From contig QIAR01000001.1 in NCBI GenBank assembly GCA_003225595.1, forward strand, positions 1-27,081: 27,081 nt of DNA, given 5' to 3'. The stretch's first letter is position 1; the number at the start of each line of letters is the position of its first letter. The stretch comes from Acidobacteriota bacterium. Its GTDB lineage: Bacteria; Acidobacteriota; Terriglobia; Terriglobales; Acidobacteriaceae. Positions 7,352 through 15,169 of this stretch are shown one piece after another. Made by a program: the position numbers and the translations under genes. A model generated the notes under the pieces. That model had not been told where the DNA came from and searched no databases. It was given only the letters and a program-made list of their open reading frames with translations.

Positions 7352-7428
7352 GGCCCCGTAGCTCAATTGGATAGAGCATCAGACTTCGGATCTGAGGGTT
7401 GGGGGTTCGACTCCCTCCGGGGTCGCCA
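7352..7428 (+). tRNA. tRNA-Arg (anticodon TCG)
   Basis: A complete cloverleaf can be folded by eye. The acceptor stem is GGCCCCG with CGGGGTC (7418-7424, one G-U), the D-arm contains GCTCAATTGGATAGAGC, and the anticodon stem is TCAGA/TCTGA (7379-7383, 7391-7395) around CTTCGGA with anticodon TCG at 7386-7388. The T-arm has the loop TTCGACT (7406-7412). CCA is encoded at 7426-7428. It reads CGA (and by wobble CGN) codons. It starts 49 bases after the rhodanese stop. Confidence 0.96.
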
Positions 7429-7494
7429 TTCTTAGGATCGTGGTGTTTTTAAGCCCCGGAGGTGACAACGCAACCGGAAAATTCGGCCTGCGCT

Positions 7495-7992
7495 TTACGA
7501 CTCGTGGCCGGCGTCCTTAGCTTCCTTCTCCGCCTTCTTGATCTCTTCTTTGGCCTTCTTCTTGTCGATCCCCAGGTTCTGCAGCGTCTGGCCCAAGCTA
7601 GCGGTCTTTATCCCCTCGAGCACTTTCTGCGTGTCCAGCCCGAGGTTCTTGGACACCACGATGGCGGAGACAAACTGGCCAAAGTTCTTGGCTCCGCTCC
7701 GCGCATAGAGTGTTTGCAGTTGCTGCGAGGTCATGCCGGTCTTCTTTTCCAGCATGCGGAATGCGCCGCTGTTGACCTGCGCCTGGTTCAGAGGCTGCTG
7801 GGTTTGCGACATTCCATGCGATTGGCTCATGGAGCTGTCGTCACCGGACATACCACGGTCGTGCGGCGTACCCGCTCCCGAACCCATGCCAGGCACGCTC
7901 GACGGCGGCCCGCCGGGATGACCTCCCGGTCGCCCCTGGCCAAAGGCGGCTAACGAACTGACTAACAGAAATAGAATCAGACCTCGTTTCAT
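7495..7992 (-). CDS. Secreted protein of unknown function, Gly/Pro/Ser-rich linker plus helical C-terminal domain
   Basis: This 165-residue protein begins at ATG 7990-7992, with CGGAGGA about 7 bases upstream on the minus strand; the TTG at 7998 is rejected for that reason. MKRGLILFLLVSSLAAFGQG is a signal peptide. Residues about 20-65 are a flexible stretch rich in G, P, S, M and Q. The C-terminal half (from about residue 75, SGAFRMLEKKTGMTSQQLQ onward) is predicted helical and ends in a lysine/glutamate-rich segment (KKKAKEEIKKAEKEAKDAG) that could form a coiled coil. Residues with KNFGQFVSAIVVSKNLGLD look well conserved in style and I associate them with acidobacterial hypothetical proteins, but I cannot name a family. 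It stands alone, facing the tRNA. Confidence 0.8.
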   Translation of the reverse strand: MKRGLILFLLVSSLAAFGQGRPGGHPGGPPSSVPGMGSGAGTPHDRGMSGDDSSMSQSHGMSQTQQPLNQAQVNSGAFRMLEKKTGMTSQQLQTLYARSGAKNFGQFVSAIVVSKNLGLDTQKVLEGIKTASLGQTLQNLGIDKKKAKEEIKKAEKEAKDAGHES

Positions 7993-7998
7993 AGTCAA

Positions 7999-8459
7999 AT
8001 CCTCCGATGTGGAGTGCCATTACAGTCCTATAATGTGTTTGATGCACGTTACCCGACCAGAGTAGCCAACGCCTGTGCCCCACATGGGGAAACGGTAGCT
8101 CCCAAGTGCTGGTAATGGCACTTAACAATGCTCGAAATACAGGCTCGACCAACACGCCGGATCGCTCGCCAGATCCCAGGCACCGGAAAAGGTGGCGGGC
8201 TGTTTACCTTTTGAGGGTGCCGCCTATAACTTGTGCCGCCTGCAGAAGCTGAAAGCTCAGGCGATACCATGAGAAAGCCAACCCAAACACTCAAGCGATG
8301 CGAACAGTTCGTTGAGAGATCGGAAACGCCTCCCACCAAGGCCCTAATCCTACTTCCCTGAGTAAAGGTCGAACGCAAAAACTAAGTCAACCGGGGTTTC
8401 TTCAACAAGCTGCTAGAACTCCTCAAGATCAAGACACGTGTACGCATGGGATCCCTTGG
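7999..8459. other. Intergenic region of about 460 bases without a convincing gene
   Basis: Short frames on both strands look like noise: there is no recognisable motif and no start with a Shine-Dalgarno. The only structure seen is a perfect 11-base inverted repeat (8013-8023 and 8112-8122), listed separately. The region contains the promoter of the secreted protein gene on its left side. Confidence 0.5.
8013..8122. repeat. 11-base perfect inverted repeat, arms 88 bases apart
   Basis: AGTGCCATTAC at 8013-8023 is the exact reverse complement of GTAATGGCACT at 8112-8122. The left arm lies about 20 bases upstream of the secreted protein start on the minus strand. It may be the ends of a tiny mobile element, a pair of operators, or chance. 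Confidence 0.4.
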
Positions 8460-8912
8460 CTATATTTCCTTTCGAGGCGGAGGCGCATTCAACACCATCC
8501 AGTGAAGACCTAGCTGAAGGACCGTGGCTACAAATTGGTCATAATCCACAGGCTTGAGCACGTAGCTATTTGCGAACTGATCGTACGCGCTTAGTCGATC
8601 TTTGTCCTCGTTTGAAGAAGTAAGAATGATGATGGGAAGATGCTTGGTGCGGTCATCTGCTCGAATTGCCTTGAGAACTTCCAAGCCACTAAGCTTTGGG
8701 AGCTGAAGATCAAGGAGGGCAACTGCTGGTAAGTCACTCACATCCCTTCCTCCGTGTTCGCCGCGCCCGAATAGATAATCGAGGGCCTCGACTCCGTCGC
8801 GCGCACGAATCAATGGATTGGTAATCTTGGCGCGGTGGAACGCCATCACTGCCAGTTCAGCATCGTCGTCGTTGTCCTCGACGAGGAAGATCGGCCGCTC
8901 GCGGATCATCAT
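8460..8912 (-). CDS. Single-domain response regulator (CheY/Rcp1 type)
   Basis: This 150-residue protein is one receiver domain and nothing more. FLVEDNDDDAELA at about residues 9-21 supplies the acidic pair, ALLDLQLPKLSG carries the phospho-acceptor Asp (about residue 68), IIILTSSNEDKD holds the conserved Thr/Ser, and YVLKPVDYDQF the Lys. The FGRGEHGGRD loop in the middle is typical of Rcp1-like regulators that pair with phytochrome-type histidine kinases. ATG 8912 overlaps the TGA of the upstream kinase by four bases (ATGA), and AGGAGA lies about 6 bases before it, so the two are translationally coupled. Without an output domain it probably relays phosphate or acts by protein contact. Confidence 0.93.
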   Translation of the reverse strand: MMIRERPIFLVEDNDDDAELAVMAFHRAKITNPLIRARDGVEALDYLFGRGEHGGRDVSDLPAVALLDLQLPKLSGLEVLKAIRADDRTKHLPIIILTSSNEDKDRLSAYDQFANSYVLKPVDYDQFVATVLQLGLHWMVLNAPPPRKEI

Positions 8913-10614
8913 CGCATATCTCCTAGGGTGAAAAAGAAAGTGGCGCCCTCATCGACCGCCGCCTCGGTCCAGATGCGGCCACCATGTCGCGAGATAATCC
9001 GCTGTACTGTCGCCAGGCCGATCCCAGTGCCTTCAAACTCAGAATCCAGGTGCAGTCGCTGAAACGGCGCGAACAGCTTGCCGGCGTATGCCATATCGAA
9101 CCCGGCGCCGTTATCCCGGACGTAGAAGACGGCTTCGTTTCCCTTGTTCTCCCGCCCAAACGCTATTTGGGTTTCTGGCCGCTTCGCCGTGTACTTCCAG
9201 GCGTTCCCAAGCAGGTTCACGAGAGCAATCGTAATCAGGCGCTTGTCCCCGCGGGCGGAAAGTCCGTCGGCGATCTCGATAGCAACATTGCGCGAGGGTT
9301 CTCTAGTATGAAGCTCGGCAACCACGCCGCGCGCCAGCTCTGTCAGACTGATCGACTCTTTCCGCAGCGGAGTGCGGGTCATGCGTGAGAGGTTCAGAAG
9401 GTCATTAATGAGCGCAGACATCCTCTGGGTCCCCGCCCGGATCCTGTCGAGGTAGTGACAGGCTCGCTCATCCAGCTTCTCGCCGTACTCGTCGAGAAGT
9501 GCCTTGCTAAACGCGTCAATGGAACGTAGTGGCGCTCGGAGATCGTGGGAGACTGAGTAGCTGAAAGCTTCCAACTCCTTGTTAGCCTGTTCAAGCTCGA
9601 TCGCCCATTCGCGGCGGACACGCGCCAGCTCGAGATGGGTCCGCACGCGAGCCAAGAGTTCCCGGGCGGAAAACGGCTTTGCGAGGTAATCGTCTGCGCC
9701 TGCTTCCAGTCCTTCGACGGTCGACTCTTCTCCTGCGCGCGCAGACAAGAGGATCACGGGGATGGTCCGGGTGCGCGCGTCGATCCGCAGTTCGCGCAGC
9801 AGGCCAAACCCGTCCAGGCGAGGCATCATGACATCAGTCAAGACGAGATCAGGAGATTTGTCCCGGGCCGCGGCCAGGGCCGCCAACCCGTCCGGGACCG
9901 CGAGCACGTCATAGCGGTCAGCCAGCAGGCGGCGGACGTAATCCCGCATGTCGGCATTGTCATCGGCCCAAAGGATTCGCGGGCGGCGACCGGCCGGTGT
10001 TGTGGCGGTCTCGCGTGGAGCTGAGACGAGATCTGCCTCTCCGGAACGGGGCAGCGGATCGGGCAGTGCCGCTGCGTTGGGCAACCAGTGCAGCGCCTCT
10101 TCGACGTAGGCGGCTGCTCGCATCGCCGTCGACGGCAGTGCACGCTCCGCGCCCACGCGGTCGGGCGGAAGGTGAGTAGTCCCGGCCTTCACCGTGACCA
10201 TAAAGGTGCTGCTTTCCCCTCCTTGCTCTCAATACCCACTGTCCCGCCGTGCAGAGAAACCAATTCTTGTACCAGGGCCAGGCCGATCCCGGTGCCCTCA
10301 TGCGTGCGGGATTTTGCCCCCTTGACCCGGTGGAAACGCTCGAACAGACGCGGCAACTCTGCTTCAGGGATACCGACTCCTGTGTCTGTCACCGCAAGCT
10401 CTGCGTGATCGCCGCACCAGCGAAGCCTGACCGTGATGCCGCCCTCGAAGGTGTGCTTGAAGGCGTTAGAGAGGAGGTTGAGCACGACCTTCTCCCACAT
10501 CTCCTGGTCTACATAGACCGGCTCAGGCAGCAGTGGGCAGTCTACCTGCAAGGTCAGGCCAGCCTTCTCGACCGCCGAGCGGAAGATACTGGCCAGTTCC
10601 CCGGTATCTGAAAA
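8909..10614 (-). pseudogene. Hybrid sensor histidine kinase, 5'-truncated and frameshifted (HATPase - REC - HisKA - HATPase)
   Basis: Two frames together give one kinase. The upstream part (about 10189-10614) is a HATPase domain with VLNLLSNAFKHTFEGG, TDTGVGIPEAELPRLFERFH and GTGIGLALVQELVSLHGG, then it runs out of frame after ESKEGK. Restoring one base near 10213 joins it to VTVKAGTTHLPPDRVG in the frame 8909-10201. That frame (430 residues from ATG 10201) carries a receiver domain (LVLTDVMMPRLDGFG, about residue 120), a HisKA box (SYSVSHDLRAPLRSID, about 215-230) and a second HATPase with NLLGNAWKYT, VRDNGAGFDM and GTGIGLATVQ. The sensor part normally expected upstream is missing: at about 10605-10615 the sequence switches to a LigD polymerase fragment. 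The REC-HisKA-HATPase piece could still be translated from 10201 and is coupled to the response regulator, so partial function remains possible. Confidence 0.8.
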
Positions 10615-10803
10615 AAGCCGTCTGATCGATTCCGTCCGGATAACGCTGAATGGCCGGCGGCCGCCCTCGCAGATGAGGCAGCATCCAGCACCCAATACGT
10701 CGGTAATAGTTAATCAAGTCGCCCTTGGGGAGGCCGTCCTCTAGGAACAGGACTTTTTCGGGCGCGTGATCTTCACCTCATGGCGGCCAATCCGGATGAT
10801 CTC
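10611..10803 (-). pseudogene. N-terminal fragment of a LigD-type polymerase/primase domain
   Basis: On the minus strand, one frame gives IIRIGRHEVKITRP (about 10800-10760). After a shift of one base near 10757 it continues as KVLFLEDGLPKGDLINYYRR, then MLPHLRGRPPAIQRYPDGID and QTAFF. This is the familiar start of the LigD polymerase domain (EV..THPDKVLFP.DG.TKGDLI.YY, MLPHLRGRP, RYPDGI). About 60 codons are left of a domain that usually has about 280. It lies directly downstream of the LigD ligase gene on the same strand, the normal position of the partner domain, and is joined at about 10610 to the middle of a histidine kinase. The gene is therefore a deletion remnant. Confidence 0.75.
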
Positions 10804-10821
10804 TGCTCACTCAGACAAATC

Positions 10822-11826
10822 TCACTTCTCCCGTACGACTTCTTCCGGGCTCTTGTCCTGGCGAAGGCCCAGAAAACCGGGGTGCCGCAACCTCCCATCG
10901 ACCGTCCATTCCGTAAAGCCGATTTGTGCCACGAGCTTCGGCTTGACCCAATGGACCCCGCGATGCGGCAGGCCATCGCTAACAAACGGGCAGAGATCAC
11001 TCTCCAGGTCAGCAAGCTGCTTCCCCAAGCGACGTAAGGTCACGTGGTCGTATCCGGTGCCGACCTTGCCCGCGTACTTCAACTTCCCTCGCTCATAGTA
11101 GCCCACCAATAAGGCGCCGAAACCAATACGCTCGCCTTGGGGATCGGTGTAACCGCCGATGACAAACTCTTGCTCGTTGATGCACTTGAACTTCAGCCAG
11201 TCGCGTGATCGCGCCGAGACGTACACGCTCTCGCCATTTTTCGCGATTACCCCCTCCCAACCTTGCTCGCAGGCCTCCCGGTAGTACGCCTCGCCCTCTT
11301 TTGCACGGTACCCGGTAAACCGCAGCGGGTCCTTGAACTCCAGCGCTTTGCGGAGAAGATCTTTGCGGTAGTGCAAGGGCACTTGACGTATGTCGTAAGT
11401 GTCCAGGTACAACAGGTCGAACGCATAGAACAAGACAGGAACTTTGCGCCGGAGTTCCTCCGAGGGGCGCCGCACCTGCATGCGCTGCTGGAGTTTTGCG
11501 AAGCTGGTGATGCCACGATCAAAAGTGACAATCTCGCCGTCCGCGATAAAGGACGCCGTCTTCTGCGTCTCAAAGGCTCTGACCAGCTCGGGATACTTCT
11601 CATTCAGTGGCTTACGATTCCGCGAAAAAAGCCTTACGTGGTGACCGCGCCGGAACCCGAGGCAGCGTTCGCCATCGAGCTTGATTTCGAACAGCCATCC
11701 GTCACGCGAAAAACGCTTTTCGGTCAATGTCGCCAGCATTGGCACCACCCATGCTGGTTGTGTGCATTTCCGAAGCCGAGCTCGCGCACTGGCGGGCAAT
11801 TCGTCCAAGAGGGTCAGATGCGCCAC
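10822..11826 (-). CDS. ligD: ATP-dependent DNA ligase, LigD ligase domain (stand-alone)
   Basis: This 334-residue protein covers the adenylation and OB domains of the LigD ligase used in non-homologous end joining. The nucleotidyl-transfer motif is FEIKLDGERC, with the active lysine at about residue 49. The downstream motifs include FIADGEIVTFD, YAFDLLYLD, GWEGVIAKNG and DWLKFKC, and the OB-fold part has VGYYERGKLKYAGKVGTGYD. The reaction seals DNA ends with ATP. Full LigD often adds polymerase and phosphoesterase domains; here the ligase is separate, and a broken polymerase fragment follows 19 or more bases after its TGA. No ku gene is in the window, so whether NHEJ works in this organism is unknown. 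The start is GTG 11826, with only a weak GA-rich site upstream. Confidence 0.92.
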   Translation of the reverse strand: MAHLTLLDELPASARARLRKCTQPAWVVPMLATLTEKRFSRDGWLFEIKLDGERCLGFRRGHHVRLFSRNRKPLNEKYPELVRAFETQKTASFIADGEIVTFDRGITSFAKLQQRMQVRRPSEELRRKVPVLFYAFDLLYLDTYDIRQVPLHYRKDLLRKALEFKDPLRFTGYRAKEGEAYYREACEQGWEGVIAKNGESVYVSARSRDWLKFKCINEQEFVIGGYTDPQGERIGFGALLVGYYERGKLKYAGKVGTGYDHVTLRRLGKQLADLESDLCPFVSDGLPHRGVHWVKPKLVAQIGFTEWTVDGRLRHPGFLGLRQDKSPEEVVREK

Positions 11827-11880
11827 TTAACTCTACTTTCCCGTTACACGCTCATAAAAGACATTCGACCTAAGAAGCCG

Positions 11881-12726
11881 CTAGCTATCAGTTGCGGCTA
11901 CTGTCTGCCTACGGAGTATGTCCGCGGCCTGGGCAAGCGTTAAATTATCGGGTACTCGGCGGAAACTAGAACGATATTCCCTCTGCTGCACGCGAATCGT
12001 CTTGAAAAAGAGCGCCTTTCCTCTCATGTCCACATTCAGGACTACCATCTCCCAGTGACCCGGCGCGACTTCCGCCTGTCTAACTTCAAAGCGGCCGCCT
12101 TTGTCCAAGTGTCCAAGCAGGCCTCCAGCGAATTTCACTTCGTGGGTGAGGTGACCAGTGATCTTTACCAACCTATCTTCTTTGGTATTGACCCACATCT
12201 CGCCCTCCATCTCATGGAACACATGGGCCTCGGGAGATGGAGGCTTGAAACTCGGATTTGGTCTAAAGTTTAGTTTCACCAACTCCTCGCGATGTTCCCC
12301 GTAGCTGAAGAGCGATGCATCAGGCAACATTTCCAGCAGTCGTCTTGCCTGGTCACCATCTTCGTTTCTCGCGCGCTGCAACTTCCGCTGCTCGCCAGGA
12401 TTACTTATTAGCCTCTGAATACGTTGGTCCTCTTTCCGTTGTTGCTCTTCTGAAAGAGGGCGGCCGTTAACAGACAGAAGCCGACTGAGATCACCATCCT
12501 TTGTCTCAATAATTTCTCGGACTTCCCGTTTCCCGCGATCTTCCACTTCCGCGCGATACATCCAGTGGCTGTGATCCTCATCTTGCGCTTTCAACTCGTT
12601 AGTAACGATCCTGCGCGCAAGTTGGTTGGCCGAGGCTTCCCGACTGGGAGGAACGGACTGGGAAGACATGGTCGATCCAACCAGAATGATTTCTGTAATC
12701 GCCCCGAGAAGGTGTGTCAGTCTCAT
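11881..12726 (-). CDS. Exported protein of unknown function (acidobacterial type)
   Basis: This 281-residue protein begins at ATG 12724-12726 with MRLTHLLGAITEIILVG, a possible though imperfect signal peptide. The middle (about 40-130) is charged and helical, with SEEQQRKEDQRIQRLISNP. The C-terminal part reads like a beta-rich sheet (MEGEMWVNTKEDRLVKITGH, then VKFAGGLLGHLDKGGRFEV and the VRQAEVAPGHWEMVVLNVDM region), which recalls LolA-like outer-membrane lipoprotein-sorting folds in layout, though no lipobox is visible. I have seen similar text only in Acidobacteriota hypotheticals. It is divergent from the small secreted protein at 13011 and separated from the ligase by 54 bases, so it is probably an independent unit. 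Confidence 0.85.
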   Translation of the reverse strand: MRLTHLLGAITEIILVGSTMSSQSVPPSREASANQLARRIVTNELKAQDEDHSHWMYRAEVEDRGKREVREIIETKDGDLSRLLSVNGRPLSEEQQRKEDQRIQRLISNPGEQRKLQRARNEDGDQARRLLEMLPDASLFSYGEHREELVKLNFRPNPSFKPPSPEAHVFHEMEGEMWVNTKEDRLVKITGHLTHEVKFAGGLLGHLDKGGRFEVRQAEVAPGHWEMVVLNVDMRGKALFFKTIRVQQREYRSSFRRVPDNLTLAQAADILRRQTVAATDS

Positions 12727-13010
12727 AGTGTCTCTTGACGAACGATTCTGGACTATCTAATCCAATAGTGGATCGAGGCGCCCCGGATGAGCAATCTCCT
12801 AACTCGGGATGCTGAAGGCAAACTCTCCACAGTTATTGCCAGTCGCGTCAGAGCAACCTCCCCATCCGCGACACGATTAAGAATAAGAATAATGTGGTAG
12901 CCAAGATAAAAACTATTCCAACCCCGCGTAAGATGAGATTATCGCTCTGGCCTTAGTTGGGCATAACAGCGTTCTACAGTCTTGTAATCTTTTTCCATTC
13001 AGGAGGAACC

Positions 13011-13487
13011 ATGCTGCTCAGGTTCGCCAAAATGGCGCACGTTCTTACCATTCTCGGCGTTATTGGACTACTCCCCGGCATTATGCTGGCTCAAACCACC
13101 GATCATCTAGCCGGCACTTGGAATTTCAAGGCGATCGTCACCACTGGGTGCACGACTGACTGTCAGTACATCGGCATGATCGCCTTCAACCAAGGCGGTA
13201 CGGCCGTTGAGCAACGCGGTACGGTCGTTGAATACGACCTGGGATACGTTGAGCGCACTGCGTTAGGATCGTGGCGATCAACTGGAACATCTGCCTACAG
13301 GTTCAGAATGAAAAACTTCGTTTTCGATTCAACAGGGAAGTTTTCTGGGTTTATCGTTGCGACTTCAGACGTGACGTTAAGCTCAACCCTGAATTCCTTG
13401 AGCGGTTCGGGAACAGCGAAGATTTTCAAAGCTGACGGCACCCTGTTCCGCACTACAACTTTCACGATAACCGGAACTCGATTCTGA
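13011..13487 (+). CDS. Small secreted protein of unknown function, beta-rich
   Basis: This is a 158-residue protein from ATG 13011, chosen because AGGAGG (13001-13006) lies 4 bases upstream; the in-frame ATG at 12957 has none. MLLRFAKMAHVLTILGVIGL onward to IMLAQ is a signal peptide. The mature protein starts DHLAGTWNFKAIVTTGC and continues with alternating hydrophobic residues and many Thr/Ser/Gly, as in small lipocalin-like or beta-barrel folds (LAGTWNF resembles the GTWxx start of such proteins). Two cysteines (CTTDC) could form a disulfide. No partner is evident; it is followed by a convergent gene after 83 bases. Confidence 0.8.
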   Translation: MLLRFAKMAHVLTILGVIGLLPGIMLAQTTDHLAGTWNFKAIVTTGCTTDCQYIGMIAFNQGGTAVEQRGTVVEYDLGYVERTALGSWRSTGTSAYRFRMKNFVFDSTGKFSGFIVATSDVTLSSTLNSLSGSGTAKIFKADGTLFRTTTFTITGTRF

Positions 13488-13570
13488 GCTATACAGAGTG
13501 CGATCTTCACGGCAAGAAATCAGGAATCCGCAAAAACTGGAAGCCTCTCGCCTTTATCCGGAACTCGCGC

Positions 13571-14362
13571 TCAGTAAGCTGGTTGCAAACGCAACGGCTG
13601 ATCCAACTTGAAACGCAGTTTACTTTCAGCGGGAACTCGGACAGCCTTGCCTCGCGTGAGAATCTCCGTGCCGGCGCCAGCAGCAGCGCCCGTTGCGGCC
13701 CCAATTGCTGCTCCCTTGCCACCACCTGCAATGGCTCCGATTAATGTTCCGAGCACGGCTCCTCCGCCAACCATTTCTGCTGTCCGTTTGTTTTTTCCGA
13801 GTCCTTCAGTTCCCTTCTGCGCTACATCCTCTGTGCTGACGGTGTAGCGGTGTCCCCCGACTTTGATTGACTGGAGGTCTAGCGCAAGTTCGGAAGTACC
13901 AGTTACAGCGCCCGCGCTTGCCACCCGGCGGATGACCAACTCGGCCTCGGAACCTTTCGGAATGACAATTTGTCCTGCAGCATTGGTTACGTTCTCAGCG
14001 ACATCGGCGGGGAACACCTGACCCTCATTGGCTGTCTTGGAATCGATATTCTGGTTCGTGAGCACTGAAATTTCCGTTCCAGCGGGAAGCACAACTGGCG
14101 CACGACTCCTCGAGGGCAGCCGTGCCGCACCAGCTTCGGGTCCTGGGGACGCAGCAGTGGAATTAGAGAACTCGATTGACTGGATCATGGAGTGAGCGTA
14201 ACGATGGACAGTTGTTCCTTCTCTGAACGAAATGGTGCGACTGGTTGCACTCACGAGCGTTCCGCTGTGCCTACTCCCGTCCTTCAGAATCAGGGTGTCA
14301 CCAGCACAGAGGTAGCAGCCAAAGATCACCACGCCAACGCTTAACCAAAGCGCTTTTCGCAT
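13571..14362 (-). CDS. Exported glycine-zipper protein
   Basis: This 263-residue protein starts at ATG 14360-14362, with GGAGG 6 bases upstream, and not at the longer in-frame start 14428. MRKALWLSVGVVIFGCYLCAG is a signal peptide. Residues about 25-60 (LILKDGSRHSGTLVSATSRT, then ISFREG) look like a small beta domain of the kind seen in acidobacterial envelope proteins. The middle has PAGTEISVLTNQNIDSKTA, seen in TrbI/VirB10-like or DUF-type beta domains. Near the C-terminus lies a glycine zipper (GGGAVLGTLIGAIAGGGKG, then AAIGAATGAAAGAG), which in other proteins inserts into or contacts membranes. The exact role is unknown; an envelope or outer-membrane stabilising function is a guess. Confidence 0.85.
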   Translation of the reverse strand: MRKALWLSVGVVIFGCYLCAGDTLILKDGSRHSGTLVSATSRTISFREGTTVHRYAHSMIQSIEFSNSTAASPGPEAGAARLPSRSRAPVVLPAGTEISVLTNQNIDSKTANEGQVFPADVAENVTNAAGQIVIPKGSEAELVIRRVASAGAVTGTSELALDLQSIKVGGHRYTVSTEDVAQKGTEGLGKNKRTAEMVGGGAVLGTLIGAIAGGGKGAAIGAATGAAAGAGTEILTRGKAVRVPAESKLRFKLDQPLRLQPAY

Positions 14363-14669
14363 AGTAAGCCTCCACAAATCTTGGAGTTTGATGCTCGTCA
14401 GTTCTCCCGCGTTTGCCAAAGCCACCAAACTTTAGGCGTGCGAACCTGACTATAGCTCTTAACCTTGCAGGCCGCGACTTTGGGTGTTATCACTAAAGAG
14501 AGGAGCCTTTGAAGTGCAGAGCCGCGCTAACCCACACGGATCCGAACACAGGTACGAACAAGCACGTATGCCCCGGCAACCTCAATGTAGGAGAAAAAGT
14601 CCTGCAACTCCTTTGTTGATGATGCCATCTAAATGGGCGCGATCATAGTGATGACCGCTTACTAGGCAA
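14363..14669. other. Intergenic region of about 307 bases between divergent genes
   Basis: No frame with a recognisable product, no strong hairpin and no repeat could be seen. It must hold the promoters of the glycine-zipper gene (minus) and the 138-residue protein gene (plus). Confidence 0.5.
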
Positions 14670-15086
14670 ATGCAAGAGGTCGCCTTGGCCGAATGTCGAC
14701 GATTGTTCCGGCCCCACCCCAACCTTAGCGATGATGTAAATCGCAACATCCTACAGTCGGAGATTGAGGGAGGCGTGTTCCTGGGAGACTTGCCGCCCTC
14801 CACTGTTCTGCAGATCCACACACAACACCATTGCTACACCATGCTGCCTCTGGGCGGCGGCAGTGCGCTCATCTCAGGACACCCCCAGTACTGTCCCGAG
14901 CCAATCTTGGTCGTCATCGCAGGCTCGACCTGGGGAGGTTCCATGCTGAAGAGGCGCTTCGTCGGTCGAGGCATGCGCCTGGAGTTTCATCACCCCGAAT
15001 ATAGAACTCCTATTATCACGTCCCCTATCCAAGAAATCCGGGAGTGCCCGCAGTGGAGCAGGTCGGAGATTGGCGCACCCGTGTAG
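14670..15086 (+). CDS. Small conserved-looking protein of unknown function
   Basis: This 138-residue protein has no signal peptide or membrane helix. The core (about residues 33-125) begins VFLGDLPPSTVLQIHTQ, then GGGSALISGHPQYCPEP, GSTWGGSMLKRRFVGRGMRLEF and ITSPIQEIRE. The block GHPxYCPEP...GSTWGGSMLK...GRGMxLEFxHP is dense in rare residues (W, C, H), which suggests a real, constrained protein; I recall similar small acidobacterial proteins without known function. The first about 30 residues are less typical and the real start could be further inside. It ends 83 bases before the Ser/Thr kinase gene on the same strand. Confidence 0.7.
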   Translation: MQEVALAECRRLFRPHPNLSDDVNRNILQSEIEGGVFLGDLPPSTVLQIHTQHHCYTMLPLGGGSALISGHPQYCPEPILVVIAGSTWGGSMLKRRFVGRGMRLEFHHPEYRTPIITSPIQEIRECPQWSRSEIGAPV

Positions 15087-15169
15087 GTCAGCGGGACGGG
15101 ACTGTCACTTTCATTGACTTGCCCTCCCAGAGCGCCTAACATGACCCGACCTTTTGAAGTTGCCCTTTC

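Noticed and set aside
8049..8378. 109-residue minus-strand frame in the 460-base gene-free region
   Set aside because: No Shine-Dalgarno, no motif and ordinary composition; too weak to call a gene.
11263..11943. 226-residue plus-strand frame across the ligase gene
   Set aside because: Antisense to a complete ligase with all motifs; no recognisable content.
13195..13235. Near-tandem GCGGTACGG-type words in the small secreted protein gene
   Set aside because: Explained by a short repeated Gly-Thr-x-Val-Glu amino-acid pattern in the protein; not a separate element.
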